Of a stretch of DNA of 43,652 nt, positions 23,468 to 32,815 are shown piece by piece. Origin of the DNA: Streptomyces sp. MUM 178J (GTDB lineage Bacteria > Actinomycetota > Actinomycetes > Streptomycetales > Streptomycetaceae); the NCBI RefSeq assembly GCF_022414575.1, contig NZ_JADWYQ010000051.1, forward strand, positions 1 through 43,652, written 5' to 3'. The notes beneath the pieces are model-generated. The model was given only the letters and a program-made list of their open reading frames with translations. It was not told where the DNA came from and made no database searches. A program made the position numbers and the translations under genes. The first letter of the stretch is position 1; every line of letters starts with the position of its first letter.

Positions 23468-26400
23468 ATGCAGACCAAGCTGGACGATGCCAAGGCCGAG
23501 CTGCTCGAGAGGGCCGCCCGGGTAGCTGAGCACAGCCCTGTCGGGGGAAGCCTTCCGACCGGTGCCGAGCAGGGGGAGCGTCCGGACCAGGACACCGTGC
23601 TCTCGTACCTCCAGCGCTACTACCTGCACACCGCCCCCGAGGACCTGGCCGACCGCGACCCGGTCGACGTCTTCGGCGCCGCGCTCTCGCACTACCGCCT
23701 CGCCGAGAACCGCCCGCAGGGCACGGCCAACGTCCGGGTCCACACGCCCACCGTCGAGGAGAACGGCTGGACCTGCAGCCACTCCGTCGTCGAGGTCGTC
23801 ACCGACGACATGCCGTTCCTGGTCGACTCGGTCACCAATGAGCTCTCCCGTCAGGGCCGCGGCATCCACCTGGTGGTCCACCCCCAGGTCGTCGTCCGCC
23901 GCGACGTGACCGGCAAGCTCATCGAGGTGCTGCCGGACCGGAGCAGGGGCCACCTCGGCGAGGCCGCCGCCAAGACCCTTCCGCACGACGCGCTCGTCGA
24001 GTCCTGGATCCACGTCGAGATCGACCGGGAGACCGACCGCGCCGACCTCAAGCAGATCACCTCCGATCTCCTGCGCGTGCTGTCGGACGTCCGCGAGGCC
24101 GTCGAGGACTGGGAGAAGATGCGCGACGCCGTGCTGCGCGTCGCCGAGAGCCTGTCCGGCGAGCCCATGGCCGACGATCTGCGCGAAGGCGAGGTCGAAG
24201 AGGCGCGCGAGCTGCTGCGCTGGCTTGCCGACGACCACTTCACCTTCCTCGGTTACCGCGAGTACGACCTGGTGGACGGCGATGCGCTGGCCGCCGTGCC
24301 CGGCACCGGCCTCGGCATCCTGCGCGCCGACCCCGACCACACCGGGGACGACGACACCCACGGCCACCCGGTGAGCCCGTCCTTCAACCGGCTGCCGGCC
24401 GACGCCCGCGCCAAGGCCCGCGAGCACAAGCTGCTGGTGCTCACCAAGGCGAACAGCCGGGCCACCGTGCACCGGCCCAGCTACCTCGACTACATCGGCG
24501 TCAAGAAGTTCGACAAGGACGGCAACGTCGTAGGCGAGCGCCGATTCCTCGGCCTGTTCTCCTCCGCCGCGTACACCGAGTCCGTGCGCCGGGTCCCTGT
24601 GATCCGCCGCAAGGTGGACGAGGTCCTCAAGCAGGCCGGCTTCTCGCCCAACAGCCACGACGGCCGCGATCTGCTCCAGATCCTGGAGACCTACCCCCGC
24701 GACGAGCTGTTCCAGACGCCCGTCGACCAGCTGCGCTCCATCGTCACCTCCGTCCTCTACCTCCAGGAGCGCCGCAAGCTGCGGCTCTACCTGCGCCAGG
24801 ACGAGTACGGCCGCTACTACTCCGCGCTGATCTACCTGCCCCGCGACCGCTACACCACCGGTGTGCGGCTGCGGCTGATCGACATCCTCAAGGAGGAGCT
24901 CGGCGGCACCAGCGTTGACTTCACCGCCTGGAACACGGAGTCGATCCTCTCCCGCCTGCACTTCGTGGTCCGCGTCCCGGCGGGCACCGAACTGCCCGAC
25001 CTCACCGACGCCGACAAGGAGCGCATCGAGGCCAGGCTGGCCGAGGCCGCCCGCTCCTGGGCCGACGGCTTCGCCGAGGCCCTCAACGCCGAACTGGGCG
25101 AGGAGCGCGCCGCCGAGCTGCTGCGCCGCTACTCGAACGCCTTCCCGGAGGGCTACAAGGCCGACCACTCGCCCCGCGCCGCCGTGGCCGACCTGGTCCA
25201 CCTCGAACAGCTCGTCCACTCCGACAAGGACTTCGCGCTCTCCCTCTACGAGCCGGTCGGCGCAGGCCCCGGCGAGCGCCGGTTCAAGATCTACCGCAGC
25301 GGTGAGCAGGTCTCTCTGACCGCCGTGCTGCCGGTGCTCCAGCGGCTCGGCTGCGAGGTCGTCGACGAGCGCCCGTACGAGCTGCGCTGCGCCGACCGCA
25401 CCACGGCCTGGATCTACGACTTCGGTCTGCGCATGCCGCAGACCGGCAGCAGCGGCAACGGCGGCGACTACCTCGCCGACGACGCCCGCGACCGCTTCCA
25501 GGACGCGTTCGCCGCCGTGTGGAAGGGCGAGGCGGAGAACGACGGCTTCAACGCCCTGGTGCTGCGCGCCGGGCTGACCTGGCGGCAGGCCGTCGTGCTG
25601 CGCGCCTACGCCAAGTACCTGCGCCAGGCCGGCTCCACCTTCAGCCAGGACTACATGGAGGACACCCTCCGCAACAACGTCCACACCACCCGGCTGCTGG
25701 TCTCCCTCTTCGAGGCGAGGATGTCGCCCGGCCGCCAGGCCGCCGGCACCGAGCTGACCGACGGGCTGCTGGAGGAGTTGGACGGCGCACTGGACCAGGT
25801 CGCCTCCCTCGACGAGGACCGCATCCTGCGTGCGTTCCTGACCGTCATCAAGGCCACTCTGCGCACCAACTTCTTCCAGAAGGCCGCGGACGGCGGCGAC
25901 CACGCCTATGTGTCGATGAAGTTCGACCCGCAGGCCATTCCGGAGCTGCCCGCCCCCCGCCCCGCGTACGAGATCTGGGTCTACTCGCCACGCGTCGAGG
26001 GCGTGCACCTGCGCTTCGGCAAGGTCGCCCGCGGCGGACTGCGCTGGTCCGACCGCCGAGAGGACTTCCGCACGGAGATCCTCGGTCTGGTCAAGGCGCA
26101 GATGGTCAAGAACACGGTGATCGTGCCGGTCGGCGCGAAGGGCGGCTTCGTCGCCAAGCACCTGCCGGACCCGTCCGTCGACCGCGACGCCTGGCTCGCC
26201 GAGGGCATCTCCTGCTACCGCATCTTCATCTCCGCCCTCCTCGACATCACCGACAACATGGTCGCGGGCGAGGTCGTCCCGCCGGCCGGCGTGGTCCGCC
26301 ATGACGAGGACGACACATATCTGGTCGTCGCCGCCGACAAGGGCACCGCGACCTTCTCCGACATCGCCAACGAGGTCGCCGTCGCGTACGGCTTCTGGCT

Positions 26401-28441
26401 CGGAGACGCCTTCGCCTCCGGCGGCTCCGCCGGCTACGACCACAAGGGCATGGGCATCACCGCCCGCGGCGCCTGGGAGTCCGTCAAGCGGCACTTCCGC
26501 GAGCTGGGCCACGACACCCAGACCCAGGACTTCACGGTCGTCGGCGTCGGCGACATGTCCGGCGACGTGTTCGGCAACGGCATGCTGCTCAGCGAGCACA
26601 TCCGGCTGGTCGCGGCCTTCGACCACCGCCATATCTTCATCGACCCGACGCCGGACGCGGCCGTCTCCTACGCGGAGCGCCGCCGGCTGTTCGAGCTGAC
26701 CCGCTCCTCCTGGGCCGACTACAACACGGAGCTGCTGTCGCCCGGCGGCGGCATCCACCCGCGCACCGCGAAGTCGATCCCGGTCAACGCCCATATGCGG
26801 GCGGCCCTCGGCATCGGGTCCAAGGTCACCAAGATGACCCCTGCCGAGCTGATGCAGACGATCCTCAGGGCCCCGGTGGACCTGCTGTGGAACGGCGGCA
26901 TCGGCACCTACGTCAAGGCGTCGACCGAGACCCACGCCGACGTCGGCGACAAGGCCAACGACGCCATCCGCGTCAACGGCCAGGACCTGCGGGTCAAGGT
27001 CGTCGGCGAGGGCGGCAACCTGGGCCTCACCCAGCTCGGCCGGATCGAGTTCGACCGCAGCGGCGGCAAGGTCAACACCGACGCCATCGACAACAGCGCG
27101 GGCGTGGACACCTCCGACCACGAGGTGAACATCAAGATCCTGCTCAACGGTCTGGTCGCCGACGGCGATCTGACCGTCAAGCAGCGGAACAAGCTGCTCG
27201 CCGAGATGACCGACGAGGTCGGCGCGCTGGTGCTGCGCAACAACTACGCCCAGAACGTGGCCCTGACCAACGCGGTCACCCAGTCGCCCTCCCTGCTCCA
27301 CGCCCACCAGCGCTTCATGCGGCGGCTCACCCGCGACGGGCGACTGGACCGGGCGTTGGAGTTCCTGCCCGCCGACCGCCAGATCCGTGAACTGCTCGCC
27401 GCGGGCAAGGGGCTGAGCCAGCCGGAACTTGCGGTGCTCTTCGCCTACACCAAGATCATGGTGGCCGAGGAGCTGATCGCCACCCGGCTGCCGGACGACC
27501 CGTACCTGTTCAAGCTGCTGCACGCGTACTTCCCCAAGCCGCTGCGCGAGAAGTTCCCCGAGGCGGTCGACGGCCATGCGCTGCGCCGGGAGATCATCAC
27601 CACGGTCCTGGTCAACGACACCGTGAACACGGGCGGTTCGACCTTCCTCCACCGGCTGCGCGAGGAGACCGGGGCGTCGATCGAGGAGATCGTCCGGGCG
27701 CAGACCGCCGCCCGGGAGATCTTCGGCCTCGGCGCGGTCTGGGACGCCGTCGAGGACCTCGACAACAAGGTCGCCGCCGACGTCCAGACCCGCATCAGGC
27801 TGCACTCGCGCCGCCTCGTCGAGCGCGGCACCCGCTGGCTGCTGGGCAACCGACCGCAGCCGCTGGAGCTGGCCGGCACCGTCGAATTCTTCGCCGACCG
27901 GGTCGAGCAGGTCTGGGCCGAGCTGCCGAAGATGCTGCGCGGCGCGGACCTGGACTGGTACCAGGGGATCCTGGAGGAGCTTGTCGAGGTGGGCGTGCCC
28001 GAGGAACTCGCCATGCGCGTCGCGGGCTTCTCCGCCGCGTTCCCGACACTGGACATCGTCGCCATCGCCGACCGCACACAGAAGGAGCCGATGGCGGTCG
28101 CCGAGGTGTACTACGACCTCGCGGACCGGCTGCGGGTCAGCCAGCTGATGGACCGAATCATCGAACTGCCGCGGGCGGACCGCTGGCAGTCGATGGCCCG
28201 CGCCTCCATCCGTGAGGACCTGTACGCGGCGCACGCGGCGCTGACCGCGGACATCCTGTCGGTCGGCGACGGCGCGGCGACGCCCGAGGAGCGGTTCACG
28301 GCCTGGGAGGAGCAGAACGCGGCCATCCTGGGCCGGGCCCGCACCACGTTGGAGGAGATCCAGGGCTCCGACACCTTCGACCTGGCGAACCTGTCGGTGG
28401 CGATGCGCACGATGCGCCAGCTGCTGCGCACCCACAGCTGA
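23468..28441 (+). CDS. gdhB: NAD-dependent glutamate dehydrogenase, large (L_180) class
   Basis: 1657 aa, the size of the 180-kDa class known from Streptomyces clavuligerus. The ATG at 23468 is preceded by AGAGGAC. It oxidises glutamate to 2-oxoglutarate and ammonia using NAD. The N-terminal half (about 1-700) carries regulatory ACT-like domains (DMPFLVDSVTNELSRQGRGI). The catalytic domain has GGLRWSDRREDFRTEILGLV and KNTVIVPVGAKGGFV near 856-900, with the KGGF active-site Lys. The Rossmann-like segment FTVVGVGDMSGDVFGNGMLL is near 1025-1041, and VKVVGEGGNLGLTQLGRIEF follows. A GlnR-like motif lies just upstream. Two strong hairpins end the transcript. Confidence 0.96.
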   Translation: MQTKLDDAKAELLERAARVAEHSPVGGSLPTGAEQGERPDQDTVLSYLQRYYLHTAPEDLADRDPVDVFGAALSHYRLAENRPQGTANVRVHTPTVEENGWTCSHSVVEVVTDDMPFLVDSVTNELSRQGRGIHLVVHPQVVVRRDVTGKLIEVLPDRSRGHLGEAAAKTLPHDALVESWIHVEIDRETDRADLKQITSDLLRVLSDVREAVEDWEKMRDAVLRVAESLSGEPMADDLREGEVEEARELLRWLADDHFTFLGYREYDLVDGDALAAVPGTGLGILRADPDHTGDDDTHGHPVSPSFNRLPADARAKAREHKLLVLTKANSRATVHRPSYLDYIGVKKFDKDGNVVGERRFLGLFSSAAYTESVRRVPVIRRKVDEVLKQAGFSPNSHDGRDLLQILETYPRDELFQTPVDQLRSIVTSVLYLQERRKLRLYLRQDEYGRYYSALIYLPRDRYTTGVRLRLIDILKEELGGTSVDFTAWNTESILSRLHFVVRVPAGTELPDLTDADKERIEARLAEAARSWADGFAEALNAELGEERAAELLRRYSNAFPEGYKADHSPRAAVADLVHLEQLVHSDKDFALSLYEPVGAGPGERRFKIYRSGEQVSLTAVLPVLQRLGCEVVDERPYELRCADRTTAWIYDFGLRMPQTGSSGNGGDYLADDARDRFQDAFAAVWKGEAENDGFNALVLRAGLTWRQAVVLRAYAKYLRQAGSTFSQDYMEDTLRNNVHTTRLLVSLFEARMSPGRQAAGTELTDGLLEELDGALDQVASLDEDRILRAFLTVIKATLRTNFFQKAADGGDHAYVSMKFDPQAIPELPAPRPAYEIWVYSPRVEGVHLRFGKVARGGLRWSDRREDFRTEILGLVKAQMVKNTVIVPVGAKGGFVAKHLPDPSVDRDAWLAEGISCYRIFISALLDITDNMVAGEVVPPAGVVRHDEDDTYLVVAADKGTATFSDIANEVAVAYGFWLGDAFASGGSAGYDHKGMGITARGAWESVKRHFRELGHDTQTQDFTVVGVGDMSGDVFGNGMLLSEHIRLVAAFDHRHIFIDPTPDAAVSYAERRRLFELTRSSWADYNTELLSPGGGIHPRTAKSIPVNAHMRAALGIGSKVTKMTPAELMQTILRAPVDLLWNGGIGTYVKASTETHADVGDKANDAIRVNGQDLRVKVVGEGGNLGLTQLGRIEFDRSGGKVNTDAIDNSAGVDTSDHEVNIKILLNGLVADGDLTVKQRNKLLAEMTDEVGALVLRNNYAQNVALTNAVTQSPSLLHAHQRFMRRLTRDGRLDRALEFLPADRQIRELLAAGKGLSQPELAVLFAYTKIMVAEELIATRLPDDPYLFKLLHAYFPKPLREKFPEAVDGHALRREIITTVLVNDTVNTGGSTFLHRLREETGASIEEIVRAQTAAREIFGLGAVWDAVEDLDNKVAADVQTRIRLHSRRLVERGTRWLLGNRPQPLELAGTVEFFADRVEQVWAELPKMLRGADLDWYQGILEELVEVGVPEELAMRVAGFSAAFPTLDIVAIADRTQKEPMAVAEVYYDLADRLRVSQLMDRIIELPRADRWQSMARASIREDLYAAHAALTADILSVGDGAATPEERFTAWEEQNAAILGRARTTLEEIQGSDTFDLANLSVAMRTMRQLLRTHS

Positions 28442-28492
28442 GCCCTCCGAGGAGGTGCCGCGACCGGCCCCCTCCAAGGTGGCGCTGCGACC

Positions 28493-28524
28493 GGTCCCCG
28501 CGCCCTTCAAGGGGCGCGGGGACC
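28493..28524 (+). terminator. First gdh terminator hairpin
   Basis: A perfect 13-bp stem (28493-28505/28512-28524) with loop TTCAAG lies 52 nt after the gdh stop. Confidence 0.8.
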
Positions 28525-28578
28525 GAGCCGCGCCGGGACGGGACCAGGCCCCTCTGGCCAGGCGCCGTCCGCCGACGC

Positions 28579-28610
28579 AAGGGGCGTCCGGAGCGATCCG
28601 GACGCCCCTT
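28579..28610 (+). terminator. Second gdh terminator hairpin
   Basis: A perfect 13-bp stem AAGGGGCGTCCGG (28579-28591)/CCGGACGCCCCTT (28598-28610) with a 6-nt loop is followed by a T-containing tract. It backs up the first hairpin and insulates the next gene. Confidence 0.82.
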
Positions 28611-28726
28611 CGCCGTTCTCCGCGGCCGCGTCACCCACACGGGCGTTGAGGGGTGACTGCAAGCGCCGGGAGAGGTTGTTCTCCGCGCAACCTGTGAGCA
28701 ACCCACCGGCCATCCGCCGCTGTTGA

Positions 28727-31700
28727 ATGGACGTGCGCACCATGACGATTCGGCTCAGTGTCGTCGTACCCGTGTACAACGTGGCGGACTATCTCGACGC
28801 ATGTCTGCGGTCGTTGGCCGAGCAGACCCTCCAGGACCTGGAAGTCGTCATGGTCGACGACGGCTCCACCGACGAAAGCGCCGACATCGCCCGAGCGTTC
28901 GCCGCACGGGACGAGCGCTTCCGGCTGCTGTCACAGCGGAACGCGGGCCTCGGCGCGGCGCGCAACGCGGGCGCGCGCGAAGCCGTCGGCACGCATCTCG
29001 CCTTCGTCGACAGCGACGACATGGTCCCCGAGGACGCCTACGCGCGCATGGTGGCCTCGCTCGAAGGGTCCGGCTCGGACTTCGCCACGGGCAATGTGCT
29101 CCGGCTGCGGGCGAGCGGAAAGCGTGAGCAGTCGCCCATGTTCCGCGAGCCGATGGCGAAGACCCGCACCGCCACGCACGTCACCCGCCACTGGCCTCTC
29201 CTGTACGACCGGATCGCCTGCAACAAGGTCTTCCGCAGGGACTTCTGGGACCGGCACGGCTTCGCCTTCCCCGAGGGCGTGCTGTTCGAGGACATCCCGG
29301 TGATCGTGCCCGCGCACTTCCTCGCCGCCTCCGTCGACGTGCTGCACGACGCCGTCTACCTCTGGCGCGACCGGGACGGCTCCATCACCACCCGCAGGGC
29401 GCGCCCCGCGGCGGTGCGCGACCGGGCCCGTTCCGTGGCTTCGGCGAGCGGGTTCCTCGCCGCGCAGGCGAAGTGGCCGGAGGGGAAGCGCCGCTACGAC
29501 TCCAGCGCCCTGAGCAGCGATCTGAAGCTGTTCATGGACGTGCTGCCGGACGGCGACACGGAGTACCACCGGGCGTTCCTCGACCACGCCGGGGAGTTCG
29601 CCCGCGGGGTCGAGCAGTCCGTCCTCGACGGACTGCCGTTCACCCTGCGCGCCGCATGGCATCTCGTCCGCGAACGCCGTGTCGAAGAACTCCTCGCGCT
29701 CCTCGCCCACCAGCGGCAGAGCCGCGACGCCTTCCACATCCGCGGCCGCCGCGGCCCGCGCCTGCCCGGCGGAAAGACCTACGCCGAGCACCCCGCCGTG
29801 ACCGGCGGTCTGCCGAAGGACGTCAGCAGGCTGGGCACGTCCGACCTGCCTGTGCTGTCGGACGTGGTGGAAGCCGTGTGGCGTGACGGACGGCTGCGGC
29901 TGCGCGGCTACGCCTACGTCCGCAACCTCCCCGCCGAGCAGGGGAGCCGGCCCCGCGTCCTCGGCTGGCTGCGCCGCGGCCGGCGGAGGATCGCACCCCT
30001 GCGGCTGCAGCCGGCCGAACTGCCCGAGGCGACCGCCGCCTCCCGGCAGAGCCTGCACCGCTACGACCTGGCGGGCTTTGAGACGGTCGTCGACCCGGCC
30101 CGGCTCAGGCCGCGCGACGGACGCGCCGCGATCTGGAACGTGGAGGTCGGCGTCCTCGGCGGAGGGGTGCTGCGTCGGGGGCCGCTGCGCATGCGGGGCA
30201 ACCCGGCCCCGCCCGCCGTCCACTACCTCGACGACTCCACGCGCATCGTGCCCGAACTGTCCGGGAACAAGCTGCGCCTCAAGGCGGAACGCGTCCCCGC
30301 CCTCCTGACCGGCCACGGCCCCGCGGACGGCCGGGCCGCGTCCGTACGCATCACATGGCGGGGCCGACAGCCGTTCACCGCCCTCCGCATCGAGAACCGG
30401 CGCACCAAGGACGCTCACGAGGTGCCGGCCGACGCGGCGGACGAGGCGGGCGCATGGCGCGCCGATGTGCCCCTGGAGTTCTTCACGGCCGAGGGGGGCG
30501 AGGGCACGGGTGAAGAGGGCGCCGGCACGGCGGAGACGGCGACGCCATGGACCGTGCGGCTCGTCCGAGCCGACGGCGGACGGGTCGCGCTGGGCGTACG
30601 CGACAGCCTGGCCCCCGGCCGCTACCGCGTCCCCGACGGGCGCGAGCTCGTCCTCACCGCCACCGCCACCGCCGCCGGCAACCTCGCCCTCAGCAGCCAG
30701 TGCCCCCACCCGATCGCCGACGCCTTCGCCTGGACCTTCTCCGGCGGACTCGTCATCGAAGGCAGCCACCCCGCGCCCGCCGCCCGCCGCCCCGCGCCCG
30801 AGCTGGTGCTCCGGCACAGCGCCACCCAGGAGGAAGCGGTCTTCGACGTCCGGTTCGAGGAGGAAGGCCGGTTCCGCGCCGAGCTCACCCCCGCCGCGGT
30901 CGGCGTCGCCGACGGAACCGCCGGAGTCGGCGGAGTCGGCGGTGAGACGCCGCTGGCCGAGGGCCGCTGGTACCTCTTCTTCCGCGACACCGGCGAGCAC
31001 GACCCCGAGCGGTGCCGCCCCGTGCGACTCGCCGCCGCCAAGCACGCGGCAGTCCCCGCCGTACAGCGGGTCCGCGGCCGCGACTTCACCTTCACCCGGC
31101 GCTTCCACGACCAACTCGTCGTGGAGTCGGGGTCCGTGCTGGACGTGCGCGAGCGCGGAGCGTACGGCGAGCGGCGACTGCGCGAGCGGTACACGGCACT
31201 CAACCAGGCCCCCGAGCGCCGCGACACCCTGCTCTTCAGCAGCTTCGACGGCCGCCAGTACTCCGACTCGCCGCGCGCCGTGCACGAGGAGCTGCTCCGC
31301 CGCGGCAGCCCCTTCGAGCATCTGTGGACGGTACGCGACCAGCAGGTGCAACTGCCCGAAGGCGCCCGGCCCGTGGCGTTCGGCAGCACCGAGTGGCACG
31401 AGGCCCTGGCGTGTTCCCGGGCCGTCGTCACCAACACCCAGCTCCCCGAGTGGTACGAGCGAGGCACGGGCCGCTGCACCGTGCAGACGTGGCACGGCAC
31501 ACCGCTCAAGCGCATCGGGCGGGATCTGCTCGACACGGCCCAGGCCAACCGCCCGTACATCGACTCCCTGCCCCGCCGGGCCGCCCAGTGGGATCTGCTG
31601 ATCTCCCCGAACCGCTTCTCGACACCCATCCTGCGCCGGGCCTTCGGCTACGAGGGCGAGGTGCTGGAGTCCGGCTATCCGCGCAACGCACTGCTGCACA

Positions 31701-32305
31701 GCGAGGACCGGCACAAGATCGCGGCGAGTGTGCGGGAGCGTCTGGGCATCGAACCCGGCCGCACGGTCGTGCTCTACGCGCCCACCTGGCGCGAGGACCG
31801 CCCCAAGGGCGCCGGCCGCTACGCACTCGACCTGCGGCTCGACCTCGCCGCGGCGCGGCGCGCGCTGGGCGGCAGCCATGTGCTCCTCGTCCGCCGCCAC
31901 TACCTGGTCGGCGACCGGCTGCCGCAGACGGGCGGCTTCGTCCGCGACGTCTCCCGCTACCCGGACGTCGCCGAGCTGCTGCTCATCAGCGATGTGCTGG
32001 TGACCGACTACTCGTCTCTGATGTTCGACTTCGCCCACACGGGCAGGCCGATGCTGTTCCACACGTACGACCTGGAGCACTACCGGGACACGCTGCGCGG
32101 CTTCTACTTCGACTTCGAGGCGAAGGCGCCGGGGCCGTTGGTGCCGGACGGCGGGGAGCTGATCGAGGCGCTGAGGGAGCCGGAGGTGGCCGTTGCGGGG
32201 CATGTGCGGGCGTATGAGGCCTTTCGCGAGGCCTTCTGCGATCTGGATGACGGACGGGCCGCCGCGGTGGTAGCCGACCGGTTGCTCGACCTCACCTTCC
32301 CGTGA
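28727..32305 (+). CDS. GT2 glycosyltransferase fused to CDP-glycerol glycerophosphotransferase
   Basis: 1192 aa. The N-terminal GT2 domain (about 8-330) has VVVPVYNVADYLDACLRSL, donor motif RNAGLGAARNAG and an intact DxD (D95-S-D97-D98). A middle region of about 400 residues is beta-rich and resembles extensions in teichoic-acid enzymes. The C-terminal domain (about 830-1190) is TagB/TagF-type: TWHGTPLKRIG with His923, SGYPRN, VLYAPTWRE, RRHYLVG with the second His, and TDYSSLMFDF. It probably adds glycosyl and glycerol-phosphate or polyol-phosphate units to a wall glycopolymer at the inner membrane face. Starts at 28727 or 28742 both lack a strong ribosome binding site. Of the three related proteins here, only this one keeps both catalytic halves intact. 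Confidence 0.88.
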   Translation: MDVRTMTIRLSVVVPVYNVADYLDACLRSLAEQTLQDLEVVMVDDGSTDESADIARAFAARDERFRLLSQRNAGLGAARNAGAREAVGTHLAFVDSDDMVPEDAYARMVASLEGSGSDFATGNVLRLRASGKREQSPMFREPMAKTRTATHVTRHWPLLYDRIACNKVFRRDFWDRHGFAFPEGVLFEDIPVIVPAHFLAASVDVLHDAVYLWRDRDGSITTRRARPAAVRDRARSVASASGFLAAQAKWPEGKRRYDSSALSSDLKLFMDVLPDGDTEYHRAFLDHAGEFARGVEQSVLDGLPFTLRAAWHLVRERRVEELLALLAHQRQSRDAFHIRGRRGPRLPGGKTYAEHPAVTGGLPKDVSRLGTSDLPVLSDVVEAVWRDGRLRLRGYAYVRNLPAEQGSRPRVLGWLRRGRRRIAPLRLQPAELPEATAASRQSLHRYDLAGFETVVDPARLRPRDGRAAIWNVEVGVLGGGVLRRGPLRMRGNPAPPAVHYLDDSTRIVPELSGNKLRLKAERVPALLTGHGPADGRAASVRITWRGRQPFTALRIENRRTKDAHEVPADAADEAGAWRADVPLEFFTAEGGEGTGEEGAGTAETATPWTVRLVRADGGRVALGVRDSLAPGRYRVPDGRELVLTATATAAGNLALSSQCPHPIADAFAWTFSGGLVIEGSHPAPAARRPAPELVLRHSATQEEAVFDVRFEEEGRFRAELTPAAVGVADGTAGVGGVGGETPLAEGRWYLFFRDTGEHDPERCRPVRLAAAKHAAVPAVQRVRGRDFTFTRRFHDQLVVESGSVLDVRERGAYGERRLRERYTALNQAPERRDTLLFSSFDGRQYSDSPRAVHEELLRRGSPFEHLWTVRDQQVQLPEGARPVAFGSTEWHEALACSRAVVTNTQLPEWYERGTGRCTVQTWHGTPLKRIGRDLLDTAQANRPYIDSLPRRAAQWDLLISPNRFSTPILRRAFGYEGEVLESGYPRNALLHSEDRHKIAASVRERLGIEPGRTVVLYAPTWREDRPKGAGRYALDLRLDLAAARRALGGSHVLLVRRHYLVGDRLPQTGGFVRDVSRYPDVAELLLISDVLVTDYSSLMFDFAHTGRPMLFHTYDLEHYRDTLRGFYFDFEAKAPGPLVPDGGELIEALREPEVAVAGHVRAYEAFREAFCDLDDGRAAAVVADRLLDLTFP

Positions 32306-32540
32306 CCGGGGCTCCGCCCCAGGACCCGCGCCTCAACCTCCCCCGGCTACCTCCCCCGGCTACCTCCCCCAGCTACCTCCCCCAGCTACCGCTGGGAGGT
32401 GCCCCCATGGAGGTGCCCCCATGGAGGTGCCCCCATGGAGGTGCCCCCAGCGGGGCTGGGTTTGCGCCTCAATCGCCGGCGGGGCTGGAATTTCCAGCCC
32501 GTTGGGGCACCTCCCAGAGGTAGCCGGGGGAGATCGAGGG
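32306..32540. repeat. Composite repeat island with 29-bp inverted repeats
   Basis: In order: hairpin GGGGCTCCGCCCC (32308-32320); four 13-bp units CTCCCCC(G/A)GCTAC (32338-32389); four 14-bp units GGAGGTGCCCCCAT (32395-32450); GCGCCTCAATCGCCGGCG (32464-32481), shared exactly with 21825; a 9-bp palindromic stem GGGCTGGAA/TTCCAGCCC (32482-32500); and an arm at 32504-32532 that is the inverted copy of 32377-32405 (27 of 29 bases). It lies between convergent genes. The parts look like a nested member of the genus-wide GC-rich intergenic repeats. Confidence 0.85.
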
Positions 32541-32693
32541 CACGGCCGTCAGGCCGTACGGGGGGTCTGGGGGCCTGCCCCCAGTTTCGGGAAGGGGCGG
32601 GGAGGGGAAAGGACACCGCCCGTGGCCGAAGGCCACGGGGAGAGTGGCCGCGCGGGCACGCGGAGCGGCGCGACAGGGTAGGCGTCGGCGCGG

Positions 32694-32815
32694 GGCCCGG
32701 TGTTCACCGCGGCGGCGGGATGACGGAGCCCATGACCCGGGGGCCCTGGTGCTCAGCGTGGTGCGTGGGCCCTGGTGTTCACCGCGGTGGCGGGACGACG
32801 GAGCCCACGACCCGC
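32694..32815. repeat. 75-bp-spaced direct repeat duplicating a gene 3' end
   Basis: GGTGTTCACCGCGG followed by CGGGA(T/C)GACGGAGCCCA occurs near 32699 and 32774, offset by 75 bp (GGTGTTCACC at both, 36 of about 40 bases alike). The right copy contains the stop and last 11 codons of the minus-strand gene. The left copy would encode RVMGSVIPPPR plus stop in the same frame, against RVVGSVVPPPR in the gene. A weaker third partial copy lies between (GGGGGCCCTGGTGCTCAGCG). Confidence 0.8.

Noticed and set aside
23435..28510. 1691-codon open frame on the minus strand opposite gdh
   Set aside because: Third-position GC bias of the plus-strand gene leaves the antisense frame stop-free. The product is low-complexity with no recognisable domain.
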